DNA of 64,000 nt, taken from assembly GCF_003003215.1 (NCBI RefSeq), contig NZ_PVUF01000001.1, positions 124,001-188,000 on the forward strand. The letters run 5' to 3'. Of the stretch, positions 17,951 to 27,302 are shown in pieces; position 1 is the stretch's first letter, and every line of letters starts with the position of its first letter. Made by a program: the position numbers and the translations under genes. The DNA comes from Tritonibacter scottomollicae (GTDB lineage Bacteria; Pseudomonadota; Alphaproteobacteria; Rhodobacterales; Rhodobacteraceae). Below the pieces are notes generated by a model. The model was given only the letters and a program-made list of their open reading frames with translations. It was not told the origin of the DNA and made no database searches.

Positions 17951-17953
17951 CCC

Positions 17954-18430
17954 ATGACCACTGAGACACCGGCGAAGCAGCGTGAATTTACCGGCAAGCA
18001 CATGCTCGCTCTCTGCGTCGGCTGCTTTGGGATCATCATCGCTGTGAATATCTACATGGCGGTGAGCGCGGTGCGGACATTTCCGGGGCTGGAAGTGAAG
18101 AACTCCTATGTCGCCAGCCAGGAATTCGATATCCGCCGCGCGGCACAGGAGGCGCTGGGCTGGTCGGTCTACGCCTCCGCCGTCGGGGATCGGGTGAAGC
18201 TGGAGATCACGGATCGCAACGGCGCACCGGTGGAGGCGGCCTCCCTGACCGCAACGCTGGGGCGCGCGACCCATGTCAAAGACGACCAGACACCTGCGTT
18301 CGTCTTTGACGGTGATGCCTATGTTGCCCCGGCGAAACTGGCGCCGGGCAACTGGAACATCCGCATGGTTGCGCGGGCCGAGGACGGCACTGAATTTTCC
18401 CAGCGCGTGATCCTGCATGTGCAGAAATGA
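17954..18430 (+). CDS. ccoH: cbb3 oxidase assembly protein CcoH (FixH family)
   Basis: Single-span membrane protein (158 residues) that associates with cbb3 subunits during assembly. The N-terminal helix lies at about residues 14-36 (HMLALCVGCFGIIIAVNIYMA). The periplasmic part has the FixH landmarks VKNSYVASQEFD and APGNWNIRMVA. It begins 3 bases after ccoG. Confidence 0.92.
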   Translation: MTTETPAKQREFTGKHMLALCVGCFGIIIAVNIYMAVSAVRTFPGLEVKNSYVASQEFDIRRAAQEALGWSVYASAVGDRVKLEITDRNGAPVEAASLTATLGRATHVKDDQTPAFVFDGDAYVAPAKLAPGNWNIRMVARAEDGTEFSQRVILHVQK

Positions 18431-18518
18431 AACCAATGCTGATGCTGAAGGCTGACGAGCGGGTGCGTCCCCTGTTTGAATGGGGTGTCTTCAGCGACCT
18501 GCCATGTGAGAGGGTGTT

Positions 18519-20705
18519 ATGACCACCGTGCTGCGCCATCAGACTGCCGTGTGCCCCGGCTGCGTGGCGGCCCCGTCCGAGGCGGTTGAGACTGCCCCGA
18601 CCGAGGCGCGCCTCGCCATTTCCCTGCCCACGATCCATTGTCAGGCCTGTATCTCTACGGTCGAGCGCGGCCTGTCCCAGACGCCCGGAGTGCGCTCCGC
18701 GCGCGTCAATCTGACACTGAAGCGGGCATTGGTGGAGGCCGAGCCGGAGATGTGCGCCAGCGACCTGATCCCGGTCTGTGAGGGCTTGGGCTTTGAAGCG
18801 CACGAGCTTGACCTCGCCGCCCTTGCCGCGACAGAGACCAATCGCGCTGGACGAGAACTGCTGTTGCGGCTGGCGGTCGCGGGCTTTGCCTCGATGAATG
18901 TGATGCTGCTGTCGATCTCGGTCTGGTCCGGGGCGTCGGATGCCACCCGCGATATGTTCCACTGGATCTCGGCCACGATCACCTTTCCCGCGATCCTCTA
19001 TTGTGGTCAGCCGTTTTTCCGCAGCGCCTGGAGTGCGCTCCGAGCACGGCGCCTAAATATGGATGTGCCGATTGTTCTGGCACTGTTGCTGGCGTTGGTG
19101 ACTTCGCTGTGGGAAACCTCGCTGTCGGGAGAGCACGCTTATTTTGACGCGGCGCTGACGTTGACCTTCTTCCTGTTGGCGGGCCGCTATCTCGATCACC
19201 GCACGCGTGCGGCGGCGCGGTCTGCCGCCGAAGAGCTGTCCGCGCTGGAGGTGCCCCGCGCCTGGCGCCTGAACGCTCAGGGGCAGGAGGAAGAAGTCTC
19301 GGTTGCGGATCTGGCCATCGGTGATCTGATCCGCGTGCGACCGGGCGGCCGCATGCCGGTGGATGGCGAGATCGTGGAGGGGCGCTCTGAACTGGATCGG
19401 TCTTTACTGACCGGGGAAACCCTGCCGGTTCTGGGGGAACCCGGCGCGCAGGTTTCGGCAGGGGAGGTCAACCTGACCGGCCCGCTCACCATTCGCGCCT
19501 TGGCGGTCGGAGAGGAGACCTCGCTGCATCGCATGGCCGATCTGGTGGCCATCGCCGAGTCGGGCCGTTCGCGCTATACCTCACTGGCCGACAGCGCCGC
19601 AAAACTCTATGCGCCGGGGGTGCATATCCTCTCCGCACTCGCGTTTGTGGGCTGGTATCTTTACACGTTCGACATGCGCACGGCGCTGAACATCGCCGCG
19701 GCGGTGCTGATCATCACCTGTCCCTGTGCGCTGGGGCTGGCGGTGCCAGCGGTGACCACGGCGGCCTCCGGGCGGCTTTTCCGCGCCGGGCTGCTGGTCA
19801 AACATTCCACCGCATTGGAACGGCTGGCACAGGTCGACACGGTGGTGTTCGACAAGACCGGCACCCTGACTGCAGGCACGCCCGAGGTGGTGAACCTTGG
19901 CGATCTTGACCCCGATCAACTGTCTGCGGCGCTGGCACTGGCCGAAGGGTCTTCGCATCCGCTGGCACTGGCGCTGAGTCGTGCGGCGCGTGAGGCAGGC
20001 GTAGCAGCCGCCCCAGTGCAGGATCTGCAAGAGGTGCCCGGCTACGGCACCGAGGCGACGCTGGCGGGCGTGCGCGTGCGTCTGGGCCGCGCGGCCTGGG
20101 TCGGGGCAGAGGCGCAGCTGACGCAAACCGCGACCTGGCTGGATCTGGGCGCGGGCGTGCCGCCGGTGGCTATCCGCTTTGCCGACGCCCTGCGCCCCGG
20201 TGCCGCAGAGGTGGTGAGCGCCCTGCAGGACAGCGGCAAGAAGGTGATCCTGCTATCTGGTGACACAACGCCGGCGGTGGAAGACATGGCCAATCGCCTC
20301 GGTATTCAAAACTGGGTGGCGGACGCGCTGCCCGAAGACAAGGCCGCGCGGGTGGCGCAACTGACCGAGGGGGGCCGCAAGGTTCTGATGGTCGGTGACG
20401 GGCTCAATGATACGGCCGCACTGGCCGGCGCGCATGTGTCGATCTCTCCCGCCTCGGCGCTGGACGCGGCGCGGGTGGCCTCCGATATCGTTCTGCTGGG
20501 CAAGGATCTGACCCCGATCGCCGAGGCTTGCGGCGTGGCGGAACGTGCCACCCGGCGCATCCGTGAGAACTTTCGCATCGCCACGCTTTACAATATCATC
20601 GCGGTGCCGCTGGCGATTGCTGGTCTGGCGACCCCGCTGATTGCGGCGCTGGCGATGTCTACCTCTTCGATCACTGTGTCTCTCAACGCGTTGCGCCTGC
20701 GCTGA
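18519..20705 (+). CDS. ccoI: Copper-exporting P1B-type ATPase CcoI
   Basis: Moves copper across the inner membrane to supply the CuB site of CcoN. In the 728-residue protein an N-terminal heavy-metal domain carries CQAC (41-44), preceded by a second possible site CPGC (12-15). The transport motif CPC is at 401-403, the phosphorylation motif DKTGT at 445-449 and the hinge GDGLND at about 626-631. Eight membrane helices are expected. An 88-base gap from ccoH has no start-site conflict. Motifs are complete. Confidence 0.95.
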   Translation: MTTVLRHQTAVCPGCVAAPSEAVETAPTEARLAISLPTIHCQACISTVERGLSQTPGVRSARVNLTLKRALVEAEPEMCASDLIPVCEGLGFEAHELDLAALAATETNRAGRELLLRLAVAGFASMNVMLLSISVWSGASDATRDMFHWISATITFPAILYCGQPFFRSAWSALRARRLNMDVPIVLALLLALVTSLWETSLSGEHAYFDAALTLTFFLLAGRYLDHRTRAAARSAAEELSALEVPRAWRLNAQGQEEEVSVADLAIGDLIRVRPGGRMPVDGEIVEGRSELDRSLLTGETLPVLGEPGAQVSAGEVNLTGPLTIRALAVGEETSLHRMADLVAIAESGRSRYTSLADSAAKLYAPGVHILSALAFVGWYLYTFDMRTALNIAAAVLIITCPCALGLAVPAVTTAASGRLFRAGLLVKHSTALERLAQVDTVVFDKTGTLTAGTPEVVNLGDLDPDQLSAALALAEGSSHPLALALSRAAREAGVAAAPVQDLQEVPGYGTEATLAGVRVRLGRAAWVGAEAQLTQTATWLDLGAGVPPVAIRFADALRPGAAEVVSALQDSGKKVILLSGDTTPAVEDMANRLGIQNWVADALPEDKAARVAQLTEGGRKVLMVGDGLNDTAALAGAHVSISPASALDAARVASDIVLLGKDLTPIAEACGVAERATRRIRENFRIATLYNIIAVPLAIAGLATPLIAALAMSTSSITVSLNALRLR

Positions 20706-20723
20706 GGGGCAAAGGAGCTCCAC

Positions 20724-20882
20724 ATGACCGTCCTGTCCTATCTCATCCCGATCTCCCTGATCCTTGGCGGGGCAGGGCTGATCGCGTTTATCTATACCGT
20801 GCGCTCTGATCAGTATGACGACCCGGAAGGGGACGCGCGGCGGATCCTGAGCGACGAATGGGATGATCACCCCAAGCCGTGA
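20724..20882 (+). CDS. ccoS: cbb3-type cytochrome oxidase assembly protein CcoS
   Basis: Tiny membrane protein (52 residues) required for cofactor insertion into the cbb3 oxidase. Begins MTVLSYLIPISLILGGAGL, one helix, followed by FIYTVRSDQYDDPEGDARRI, the conserved CcoS/FixS pattern. AAAGGAG precedes the ATG. It closes ccoGHIS, 18 bases after ccoI. Confidence 0.93.
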   Translation: MTVLSYLIPISLILGGAGLIAFIYTVRSDQYDDPEGDARRILSDEWDDHPKP

Positions 20883-20953
20883 CAAGCGGGCGGGCGACTG
20901 CCCTGCCGCAACAAGCGCAACGCGTTCGAGGGTTATCTTCAGCACCAAGACAC

Positions 20954-20990
20954 AAAAAGGGCCCGATGCCGTGATCGCGGCACCGGGCCC
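20954..20990 (-). terminator. Terminator of the D,D-carboxypeptidase gene (may also stop ccoGHIS)
   Basis: GGGCCC-G-A-TGCCG and CGGCA-CC-GGGCCC form a long stem between the convergent ccoS and 21066-22769. Read on the minus strand it is followed by TTTTTG, a good intrinsic terminator. On the plus strand the T run is poor. Confidence 0.82.
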
Positions 20991-21065
20991 AATTGTCGTT
21001 ACGCATCATGAGCGCGCTCGCAACCACCGAAACAGGCGCTCCGGTGGGCTGCGCATTCCGTCAGG

Positions 21066-22769
21066 TCACGATGCCGGACCCAGAGTTTCACAGGTCACAT
21101 TGCGCGAGTTCAGGCGACGGCAGGCAAGCGCTGCACCCTCCTTGGTCATGCCGAGGAAGTTGGCGTCAAATCCACGCGGGTTCTGTACGACCTTGCGCAG
21201 GGACCCATCGAGCGTTTCCATCTCTGCCAATGCGGTGCGCAGCAGGACCTTTTCCGCCTGGAAACGGTTGGGGTAGCGACCGACGTTGATGCCCCAATAG
21301 CGCCCTCCGGAGGTCGAGAGGCGTGTCACGACAACGGGCTCTTCCTCGACGGAGGCGACCTGTGTTTCCAGCGACGAGGGGCGGATTTGTGGACGCGGGC
21401 CGGTGTAGCGACGTTGGGTTGGCGTTGGTGCGGACACAGCCTTGGCAACAGCGGTGCTGATCTCGGCTTTGAGGGCGTCCTCACCCTCGATGTCCGACTG
21501 CCGACTGTCAGGGCGGGCAACCGGCTGAATGGCGGAAACCTCCGAGACTTCGGTAACCTCAAGAAGCGCGCTGTTGATCCCGGATTGCAACGCGTCCGTG
21601 TCCAGTGCTGCCACTTGGATGTCTTCGACCTCCTCGGTGGCGTCCTGTTCGGGCACGACGGCTTCAGCCACCAACATTGCAGGATCAACCTCCGGAACGG
21701 GGCGGGCCCGAGGACGCAGGGTTTCCGAAATTACACCACTGACGCGAATGGTCTTGCCTGCAAGGCCATGGCTGTCTTCCTCTGCAAGACGGACCCCCAG
21801 GCCACTGTTGCCCGTGTAAGGCGGCAGCGACGGTTTCTGCAGTTTCGCGTAGGCCGGGGCCCGGCGGAAGCCGAGGTCGAGAAGTTCAGCGATCTTGGCG
21901 TTGCGTGCTGCAGTCGAGGTGCCGCCAAAGACGGTGGCTATGATGCGTTCGTCGCCGCGTTTGGCCGAGGACACGAGGTTGAACCCAGCGGCGCGGGTGT
22001 AGCCGGTCTTGATCCCGTCAGCCCCTCTGTAGGCAGCCAGAAAGCGCCGGTTGGTGTTGTAGACCACCTTCATTCCCGCATTGGTCGATCTGCGCGAGAA
22101 GAGGTTATAATATTCGGGATAATCATAGAGCATATGGCGCCCCAGAAGCGACATGTCCCGGGCCGTTGACAGATGCCCGCTGGCGGTGAGGCCATGGGCG
22201 TTTTTGAAGGTGGTGCGCGTCATGCCCAGTGCCTTGGCCGTGCGGTTCATGCGGCGGGCAAAGGCGGCTTCGGAACCTGAGATCGATTCGCCGATGGCGG
22301 TGGCCGCGTCGTTGGCGGACTTTACCGCTGCGGCACGGATCAGGTAACGCAGTGCGATCTTCTGCCCCCGGCGCAGGCCCAGCTCTGAGGGCGGCTCTGC
22401 CTCGGCGTTGCGAGAGACGGTGATCATCGTGTCGAGGTCGATCTCGCCGTTCCGTACCGCCTCAAAGGCGATGTAGAGCGTCATCATCTTGGTCAGAGAG
22501 GCGGGATGCAGCCTGGTGTCGGCGTTGCGCGAATGCAGCACCTCGCCGGTGCGCGCGTCCATCACCATCGCCGCATAGGGCGCGGCCCGCGCCACATCGG
22601 GCTGCAGGGCCACCATGCCGACGGCAAGCGCCAGTCCCTGAGCGGCCCGTCTGCACGCACGCGTCGCGGTTTTGAGAATCGTTTGTCCTGCGTTTCGACG
22701 TTTCACGCGATCAAAACCCGCCCAAAAGGAGGAGGGACGACCGCCATCGACCTGAAAAATCACTGCCAT
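21066..22769 (-). CDS. D-alanyl-D-alanine carboxypeptidase with C-terminal SPOR domain
   Basis: Periplasmic penicillin-binding protein that trims the peptidoglycan stem peptide. From the ATG at 22769 the product is 567 residues; an in-frame ATG at 22829 would add 20. A hydrophobic signal region ends near DVARA. The peptidase S11 motifs are complete: SLTK (Ser about 91), SAN (about 151-153) and KTG (about 254-256). A long acidic, Pro-rich linker leads to a SPOR domain in the last 75 residues (YWGINVGRYPNRFQAEKVLL), which binds denuded glycan at division sites. Converges with ccoS over a shared terminator. Confidence 0.93.
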   Translation of the reverse strand: MAVIFQVDGGRPSSFWAGFDRVKRRNAGQTILKTATRACRRAAQGLALAVGMVALQPDVARAAPYAAMVMDARTGEVLHSRNADTRLHPASLTKMMTLYIAFEAVRNGEIDLDTMITVSRNAEAEPPSELGLRRGQKIALRYLIRAAAVKSANDAATAIGESISGSEAAFARRMNRTAKALGMTRTTFKNAHGLTASGHLSTARDMSLLGRHMLYDYPEYYNLFSRRSTNAGMKVVYNTNRRFLAAYRGADGIKTGYTRAAGFNLVSSAKRGDERIIATVFGGTSTAARNAKIAELLDLGFRRAPAYAKLQKPSLPPYTGNSGLGVRLAEEDSHGLAGKTIRVSGVISETLRPRARPVPEVDPAMLVAEAVVPEQDATEEVEDIQVAALDTDALQSGINSALLEVTEVSEVSAIQPVARPDSRQSDIEGEDALKAEISTAVAKAVSAPTPTQRRYTGPRPQIRPSSLETQVASVEEEPVVVTRLSTSGGRYWGINVGRYPNRFQAEKVLLRTALAEMETLDGSLRKVVQNPRGFDANFLGMTKEGAALACRRLNSRNVTCETLGPAS

Positions 22770-23098
22770 GTCTGCCTCGTGCCGCCGGTTTTCCGGCTGA
22801 CCTTTTGTCTGCTCTGATAAGCGTATCATAGCTGGTATGCTGACGAAACCAGTTGTGAAGGAACAAAAAACGCCACGCGTCGTTCTGCTATATGCAGAAG
22901 TTTTTGTGTGACGAGATGTAGTGGTTTGCAGCAGCTCGTTCGCTATATTCAGAGGCGCGACATCGCGGAGGGCGCGTAATTTTCTGTCACAGGCTACCGT
23001 GCTCGGCAGCAGTCTAGGCCATGTTTTCCTAACAGATGAGGCCTTCTGACCACAGTAATGAACAAACGGTTAACGTGAATCGCCCGGATCGGCGGGAG
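22770..23098. other. Intergenic region upstream of the carboxypeptidase gene
   Basis: About 330 bases without a supported gene, between two minus-strand genes. It is more A/T-rich than its neighbours. It holds the hairpin TTCTGC-TATAT-GCAGAA (22883-22899) with loosely matching CAAAAAAC and GTTTTTGTG flanks, which could end the HAD-gene transcript or act as an operator. The promoter of the carboxypeptidase gene should lie here; I cannot pin it. Confidence 0.4.
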
Positions 23099-23812
23099 TT
23101 AGCCGAGGCGCGCGACAAGCGAGGGCAACGCGCCCAGATTCGGAATTTCGTGAAACCTGGCGCTGTGAGCGGGGGCTTCGGCGTGTTCGACTTCCCACAC
23201 CAGACCGTGAGGCACATATACGCCATGACCGCCGGCCTCGACCACGGGGACCACGTCCGAGCGCATGGAGTTCCCGGCCATCAGCGCATGTTCCACCCCG
23301 TTGCCGTGTCGATTGAAGATGTCGACATAAACCTGCGGCGTCTTTTCCGAAACCACTTCGACGGCGTCGAACAAATCACCCAACCCCGATTGCGCCAGCT
23401 TGCGCTCTTGATCCAGCAGATCGCCCTTGGTGACCAGCACCACGCGGTAGTCCTCGGCCACGGCCTCGACCGCAGTACGGGCATGGGGCAGCAGCTCGAT
23501 CGGGAAGGACAACATCATCTGCCCGGCTTCCAGAAGTTCCTTGATCACCGCGGCAGGCACGCGCCCCTCGGTGACGTCGATCGCGGTTTCGATCATCGAC
23601 AGGGTAAAGCCCTTGACCCCATACCCATAGGAGCCAAGGTTGCGTTTTTCTGCGTCCAGCAGCTTGCGCTCCAGGGTGTCGGGACCCATGTCATCAGGGG
23701 TGTGATCCATCAGCAGTTCGGCAAAGCGGTCCTGAGTGACGCGAAAAAAGCGTTCATTGTGCCAAAGTGTGTCGTCAGCATCAAAACCGATAGTGGTGAG
23801 CGCGCGTGACAT
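23099..23812 (-). CDS. HAD-superfamily hydrolase
   Basis: Predicted phosphatase-type hydrolase of 237 residues. Motif I is [12 protein letters not shown] (nucleophile Asp near residue 11). A helical cap follows, then motif II/III around [15 protein letters not shown] and motif IV near [20 protein letters not shown]. The combination resembles YjjG/REG-2-like HAD phosphatases. Substrate unknown. It is divergent from clpS with a 90-base gap. Confidence 0.85.
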   Translation of the reverse strand: MSRALTTIGFDADDTLWHNERFFRVTQDRFAELLMDHTPDDMGPDTLERKLLDAEKRNLGSYGYGVKGFTLSMIETAIDVTEGRVPAAVIKELLEAGQMMLSFPIELLPHARTAVEAVAEDYRVVLVTKGDLLDQERKLAQSGLGDLFDAVEVVSEKTPQVYVDIFNRHGNGVEHALMAGNSMRSDVVPVVEAGGHGVYVPHGLVWEVEHAEAPAHSARFHEIPNLGALPSLVARLG

Positions 23813-23902
23813 TATCCTGACCTCAATCTCTTTTCCTTACTGTCTCTTCCTCTATATAAGCCGGTGAAGAACGCAGATGCACGACTGGAAACTTACGATC
23901 CC

Positions 23903-24244
23903 ATGCTAAAGCACCCCGTGATGATGTCGGACAATCCGGATGACGAGAGCGACCTTGGTGTTCTGACCAAGACCCGCCCGCGGACACAGCGGCCGCCGCG
24001 CTACAAGGTGCTGCTGCTCAATGACGACTACACGCCGATGGAATTCGTTGTCATCGTGCTGGAGCGGTTCTTTGGCCTCAATCACGCGCAAGCCTTTGAA
24101 ATCATGCTGACTGTGCATAAAAAGGGTCTCGCCGTTGTAGGTGTGTTCAGCCATGAAGTGGCGGAAACCAAGGTCGCGCAGGTGATGGATTACGCCCGGC
24201 GCCACCAGCACCCTCTGCAGTGCACAATGGAAAAAGACGACTGA
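23903..24244 (+). CDS. clpS: ATP-dependent Clp protease adaptor ClpS
   Basis: Delivers N-degron substrates to ClpAP in the cytosol. The core (residues about 30-110) has the ClpS hallmarks [18 protein letters not shown], the N-degron pocket segment, and [21 protein letters not shown]. Start choice is uncertain: ATG 23903 (113 residues) is preferred; ATGs at 23921 and 23924 and a GTG at 23864 are alternatives. A TATATAA box (23853-23859) fits a -10 element. No clpA lies next to it in this window. Confidence 0.93.
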   Translation: MLKHPVMMSDNPDDESDLGVLTKTRPRTQRPPRYKVLLLNDDYTPMEFVVIVLERFFGLNHAQAFEIMLTVHKKGLAVVGVFSHEVAETKVAQVMDYARRHQHPLQCTMEKDD

Positions 24245-24284
24245 TCGCGCCCCCTGCGGAACAGTCCATGAAAGGTCCAAACCG

Positions 24285-25271
24285 ATGTCCCAACGCCTGA
24301 GCCTTGCGGTTCAATCGGGCGATTTCGCCGTTCCTGAAACGGGGCGAATCGCCGTTTTCCATCCGCGTGAAGGCCATGACCTTTCTGCGTTGCCACAGGC
24401 GCAGGTCGAGATCATCCAACCGTTGAAGCCAGAGTTCGACAGCTGGACCAGTCGCGGTTTCGCGTGCAGTGCCGAGGGAGATGCGGATGCACGCTACGCG
24501 GCGGCGGTGGTGTTCATTCCACGTGCCAAGCCGCAGGCGCGACAGTTGGTGGCTCAAGCGGCGGCTGCGACGGACGGGCCGGTTCTGATCGATGGGCTGA
24601 AGACAGACGGCATCGATTCCATGTTCAAAGAATTGAAAAAGCACACCACGCCCTCGGCTGCGCTCTCCAAGGCGCACGGCAAGGCGTTCTGCATCGACGG
24701 TGGGCTGGACCTGTCAGACTGGATCATGGGCGCGCAAGAGATTGCTGAGGGGTATGTCACCGCACCCGGTGTGTTCTCGGCAGATGCGGTTGATCCGGCC
24801 TCACGCCTGCTGGCGCAGGCGTTGCCCGCCAAACTGGGCAAGGAGATCGCCGATCTTGGCGCCGGATGGGGGTATCTGGCAGCACAGATCCTGACCCGTG
24901 ACAGCGTCGCAACGTTGCATCTGGTGGAGGCCGACCATGTTGCGCTGGCCTGTGCGCGACGCAACATCGATGATGCGCGCGCACAGAACCACTGGGCGGA
25001 TGCCCGTGATTGGGGCGCCAAGGGCAGTCTCGATGCGGTGGTGATGAACCCGCCGTTCCATACCGGTCGCGCGGCAGAGCCAGCGCTGGGGCAGGCATTC
25101 ATTGCCAATGCGGCGCGGCTGCTGAAACCGTCGGGGCAGCTGTGGTTGGTGGCCAATCGGCATTTGCCATATGAGACCACAATGGATGAGCTCTTTGCCA
25201 CCGTCGAGGAGGTCACGGGCGACAACCGCTTCAAGATTCTGCGTGCAGCGCGCCCCCGCCGAAGCCGCTAA
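24285..25271 (+). CDS. Class I SAM-dependent methyltransferase (RsmC/RlmG-like)
   Basis: Probable rRNA guanine-N2 methyltransferase of 328 residues. The first half is the degenerate N-terminal domain of RsmC-type proteins. The C-terminal catalytic domain has SAM motif I EIADLGAGWGYLAAQIL (about residues 186-203) and the target-amino motif NPPFHTG (about 253-259) typical of RsmC. It lies 40 bases downstream of clpS and may be cotranscribed. Whether it modifies 16S G1207 or another base is inferred. Confidence 0.82.
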   Translation: MSQRLSLAVQSGDFAVPETGRIAVFHPREGHDLSALPQAQVEIIQPLKPEFDSWTSRGFACSAEGDADARYAAAVVFIPRAKPQARQLVAQAAAATDGPVLIDGLKTDGIDSMFKELKKHTTPSAALSKAHGKAFCIDGGLDLSDWIMGAQEIAEGYVTAPGVFSADAVDPASRLLAQALPAKLGKEIADLGAGWGYLAAQILTRDSVATLHLVEADHVALACARRNIDDARAQNHWADARDWGAKGSLDAVVMNPPFHTGRAAEPALGQAFIANAARLLKPSGQLWLVANRHLPYETTMDELFATVEEVTGDNRFKILRAARPRRSR

Positions 25272-25433
25272 ATATCGGGATCCCGCCGCCGCTCTATGCG
25301 CCGTGCAAAACCTGTTCTATTCTCCGTTTCTTCCGGCTATCGTCGCCGGGACGCGTGGCCCTGACCGGGCCGCCGATCTGCAACCTGGCCCAAGGAACAG
25401 GCGCGACACCTGACGCAAGCAAGGATCTTTCCC

Positions 25434-26237
25434 ATGAGTTTTTCCATCTCCGGCAAAACCGCCATTGTGACCGGCGCGGCCAACGGCATCGGTCTGGCGA
25501 TCGGGCGGCAATTTGCGCGCGAAGGCGCCAATGTTATGTTTGTGGATCATGACGAGTCTGCGCTGTTGCAGGAACTCGGCAGCGATGTGGAGGACAGCAA
25601 CATCCGGCACTTTGCCGGGGATTTGCGCGAACGCCTGACCATCGCCAATCTGCTGTCGGCGACGATCGACGCTTTCGACCGGATCGACATATTGGTCAAC
25701 GGGGCCCGCAGGGTCGTCCCGAGTGACCCGCTCAACCCCGATGATGACAGTCTGGACTTCCTGCTGAATCAGAACCTGATGTCCACACTGCGCCTATCGC
25801 AACATGTGGCGAAGCGGATGATCCGTCAGGGCGAAGAGCGCGACGACGAAGGCGCCAACGGGGCGATCATAAACCTGTCGTCGATCGCCGCCCGCCGCAC
25901 CCACCCGGACCTGATGGGCTATTCCGTGACCTCTGCTGCGCTGGACCAGATGACCCGCTCGCTGGCGGTTTCGCTGGCACCGCACAAGATCCGGGTGAAC
26001 TCCATCGCCTTCGGGTCGGTGATGAGTGCCTCGATGCAGCTCACACTGAAGGGCAACAGGTCGCTGCGTCAGGACATCGAGGAGCACACGCCCCTGAACC
26101 GCATCGCGCCGCCGACCGAGTTGACCGAGACGGCGCAGTTCCTGGCCTCCGAGGCCTCTGGCTTCATGACCGGACAGGTGCTGACGCTGGATGGTGGCCG
26201 CACCCTGCTTGATCCCGTCACCGCGCCGGTGCATTGA
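25434..26237 (+). CDS. SDR-family protein lacking the catalytic lysine
   Basis: Rossmann-fold short-chain dehydrogenase/reductase homologue of 267 residues. The cofactor motif TGAANGIG (13-20) is intact and Ser150 and Tyr163 are in place. The active-site YxxxK reads Y163-S-V-T-S167, and the usual NNAG reads NGAR (about 89-92). Without the Lys, normal hydride-transfer catalysis is doubtful, so the protein may bind NAD(P) as a scaffold or sensor. It precedes hemF by 39 bases and probably shares its transcript, hinting at a haem-related role; that is inference. Confidence 0.85.
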   Translation: MSFSISGKTAIVTGAANGIGLAIGRQFAREGANVMFVDHDESALLQELGSDVEDSNIRHFAGDLRERLTIANLLSATIDAFDRIDILVNGARRVVPSDPLNPDDDSLDFLLNQNLMSTLRLSQHVAKRMIRQGEERDDEGANGAIINLSSIAARRTHPDLMGYSVTSAALDQMTRSLAVSLAPHKIRVNSIAFGSVMSASMQLTLKGNRSLRQDIEEHTPLNRIAPPTELTETAQFLASEASGFMTGQVLTLDGGRTLLDPVTAPVH

Positions 26238-26276
26238 GGGCGCGACCCGAATTTCGATCCCATTCAGGAGGCCCAG

Positions 26277-27179
26277 ATGGCGGAGAACACGACAGAGATG
26301 CGTGCGGAAAAAGCGCGCGCGGCGGCCTGGTTCCGCGAGTTGCGTGACCAGATTGTCGCCAGTTTCGAGGGGCTGGAGGACAGCCACGCCGAGGGCCCTT
26401 TCACAGAGATGGACGCGGGCCGGTTTGATGTGTCCGAAACCAAACGCACAGCCGAAGATGGATCGGACGCGGGCGGCGGTTTGATGAGCGTGATGCGCGG
26501 CGGTCGCGTGTTTGAAAAGGTCGGGGTCAATATCTCCGAGGTGTACGGCACCCTTGGGGAACGTGCGCAGAATGCGATGGCCGCACGTAAGGGTCTGCCG
26601 GGCATGAAGGATGATCCACGCTTCTGGGCGTCGGGGATTTCGCTGGTGGCCCATATGCGCAACCCGCATGTGCCTGCGGTCCATATGAACACCCGGATGT
26701 TCTGGACGCCGCATGGCTGGTGGTTCGGCGGTGGTTCTGACCTCAATCCCTGTATCGAATATGCCGAGGACACCGCGCATTTTCATGGCGTGCAGCAGGC
26801 GCATCTCGATCCGCATGGCGGCGATCTCTACCCGCGACTGAAGGCCTGGGCGGACGAGTATTTCTACATCCCGCATCGGGCCCGTGCGCGCGGTGTCGGT
26901 GGCATTTTCCTCGACGATCACAACACTGGTGACTGGCAGGCGGATTTTGCGCTGATCCAGGACATCGGCCGCGCCTTCCTGCCAGCCTATGTACCGCTGG
27001 TGGAGGCGCGTCGCGGCATGGCGTGTGATGATGCGGACAAGGATGCGCAGCTGATCCACCGGGGGCTCTATGCGGAGTATAATCTGGTCTATGATCGCGG
27101 CACCAAATTTGGTCTGGAGACCGGTCATGACGCCAACGCGGTGCTGATGAGCCTGCCACCCCTGGCAAAGTGGGTTTGA
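26277..27179 (+). CDS. hemF: Oxygen-dependent coproporphyrinogen III oxidase
   Basis: Aerobic counterpart of hemN: oxidatively decarboxylates coproporphyrinogen III using O2, in the cytosol. The 300-residue protein has the conserved stretches GGVNISEVYG-like (VGVNISEVYG), HMRNPHVPAVHMNTR and FWTPHGWWFGGGSDLNP, and the C-terminal YNLVYDRGTKFGLETG. AGGAGG precedes the ATG. Located 17 kb from hemN, so aerobic and anaerobic versions of one haem step lie in one window. A hairpin follows. Confidence 0.96.
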   Translation: MAENTTEMRAEKARAAAWFRELRDQIVASFEGLEDSHAEGPFTEMDAGRFDVSETKRTAEDGSDAGGGLMSVMRGGRVFEKVGVNISEVYGTLGERAQNAMAARKGLPGMKDDPRFWASGISLVAHMRNPHVPAVHMNTRMFWTPHGWWFGGGSDLNPCIEYAEDTAHFHGVQQAHLDPHGGDLYPRLKAWADEYFYIPHRARARGVGGIFLDDHNTGDWQADFALIQDIGRAFLPAYVPLVEARRGMACDDADKDAQLIHRGLYAEYNLVYDRGTKFGLETGHDANAVLMSLPPLAKWV

Positions 27180-27250
27180 TCGCCGCATCGGTGTAATCCC
27201 GCGCATTCTGCCCGGTTGGGGCGTGTCGGCCTCATTCTTCGTTGAAGAAA

Positions 27251-27290
27251 CTGCCTGCCTGCGGCTCTATGAAGGCAGGCAGTGTTCTTT
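27251..27290. terminator. Hairpin terminator after hemF
   Basis: CTGCCTGCCT (27251-27260) pairs with AGGCAGGCAG (27273-27282), a 10-bp stem followed by the T-rich TGTTCTTT. It ends 13 bases before the next ATG. Confidence 0.65.
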
Positions 27291-27302
27291 GGCAGGTATA
27301 AG

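Noticed and set aside
22883-22899. LexA-type operator in the gap upstream of the carboxypeptidase gene
   Set aside because: Alphaproteobacterial LexA sites need GTTC-N7-GTTC; this hairpin does not fit.
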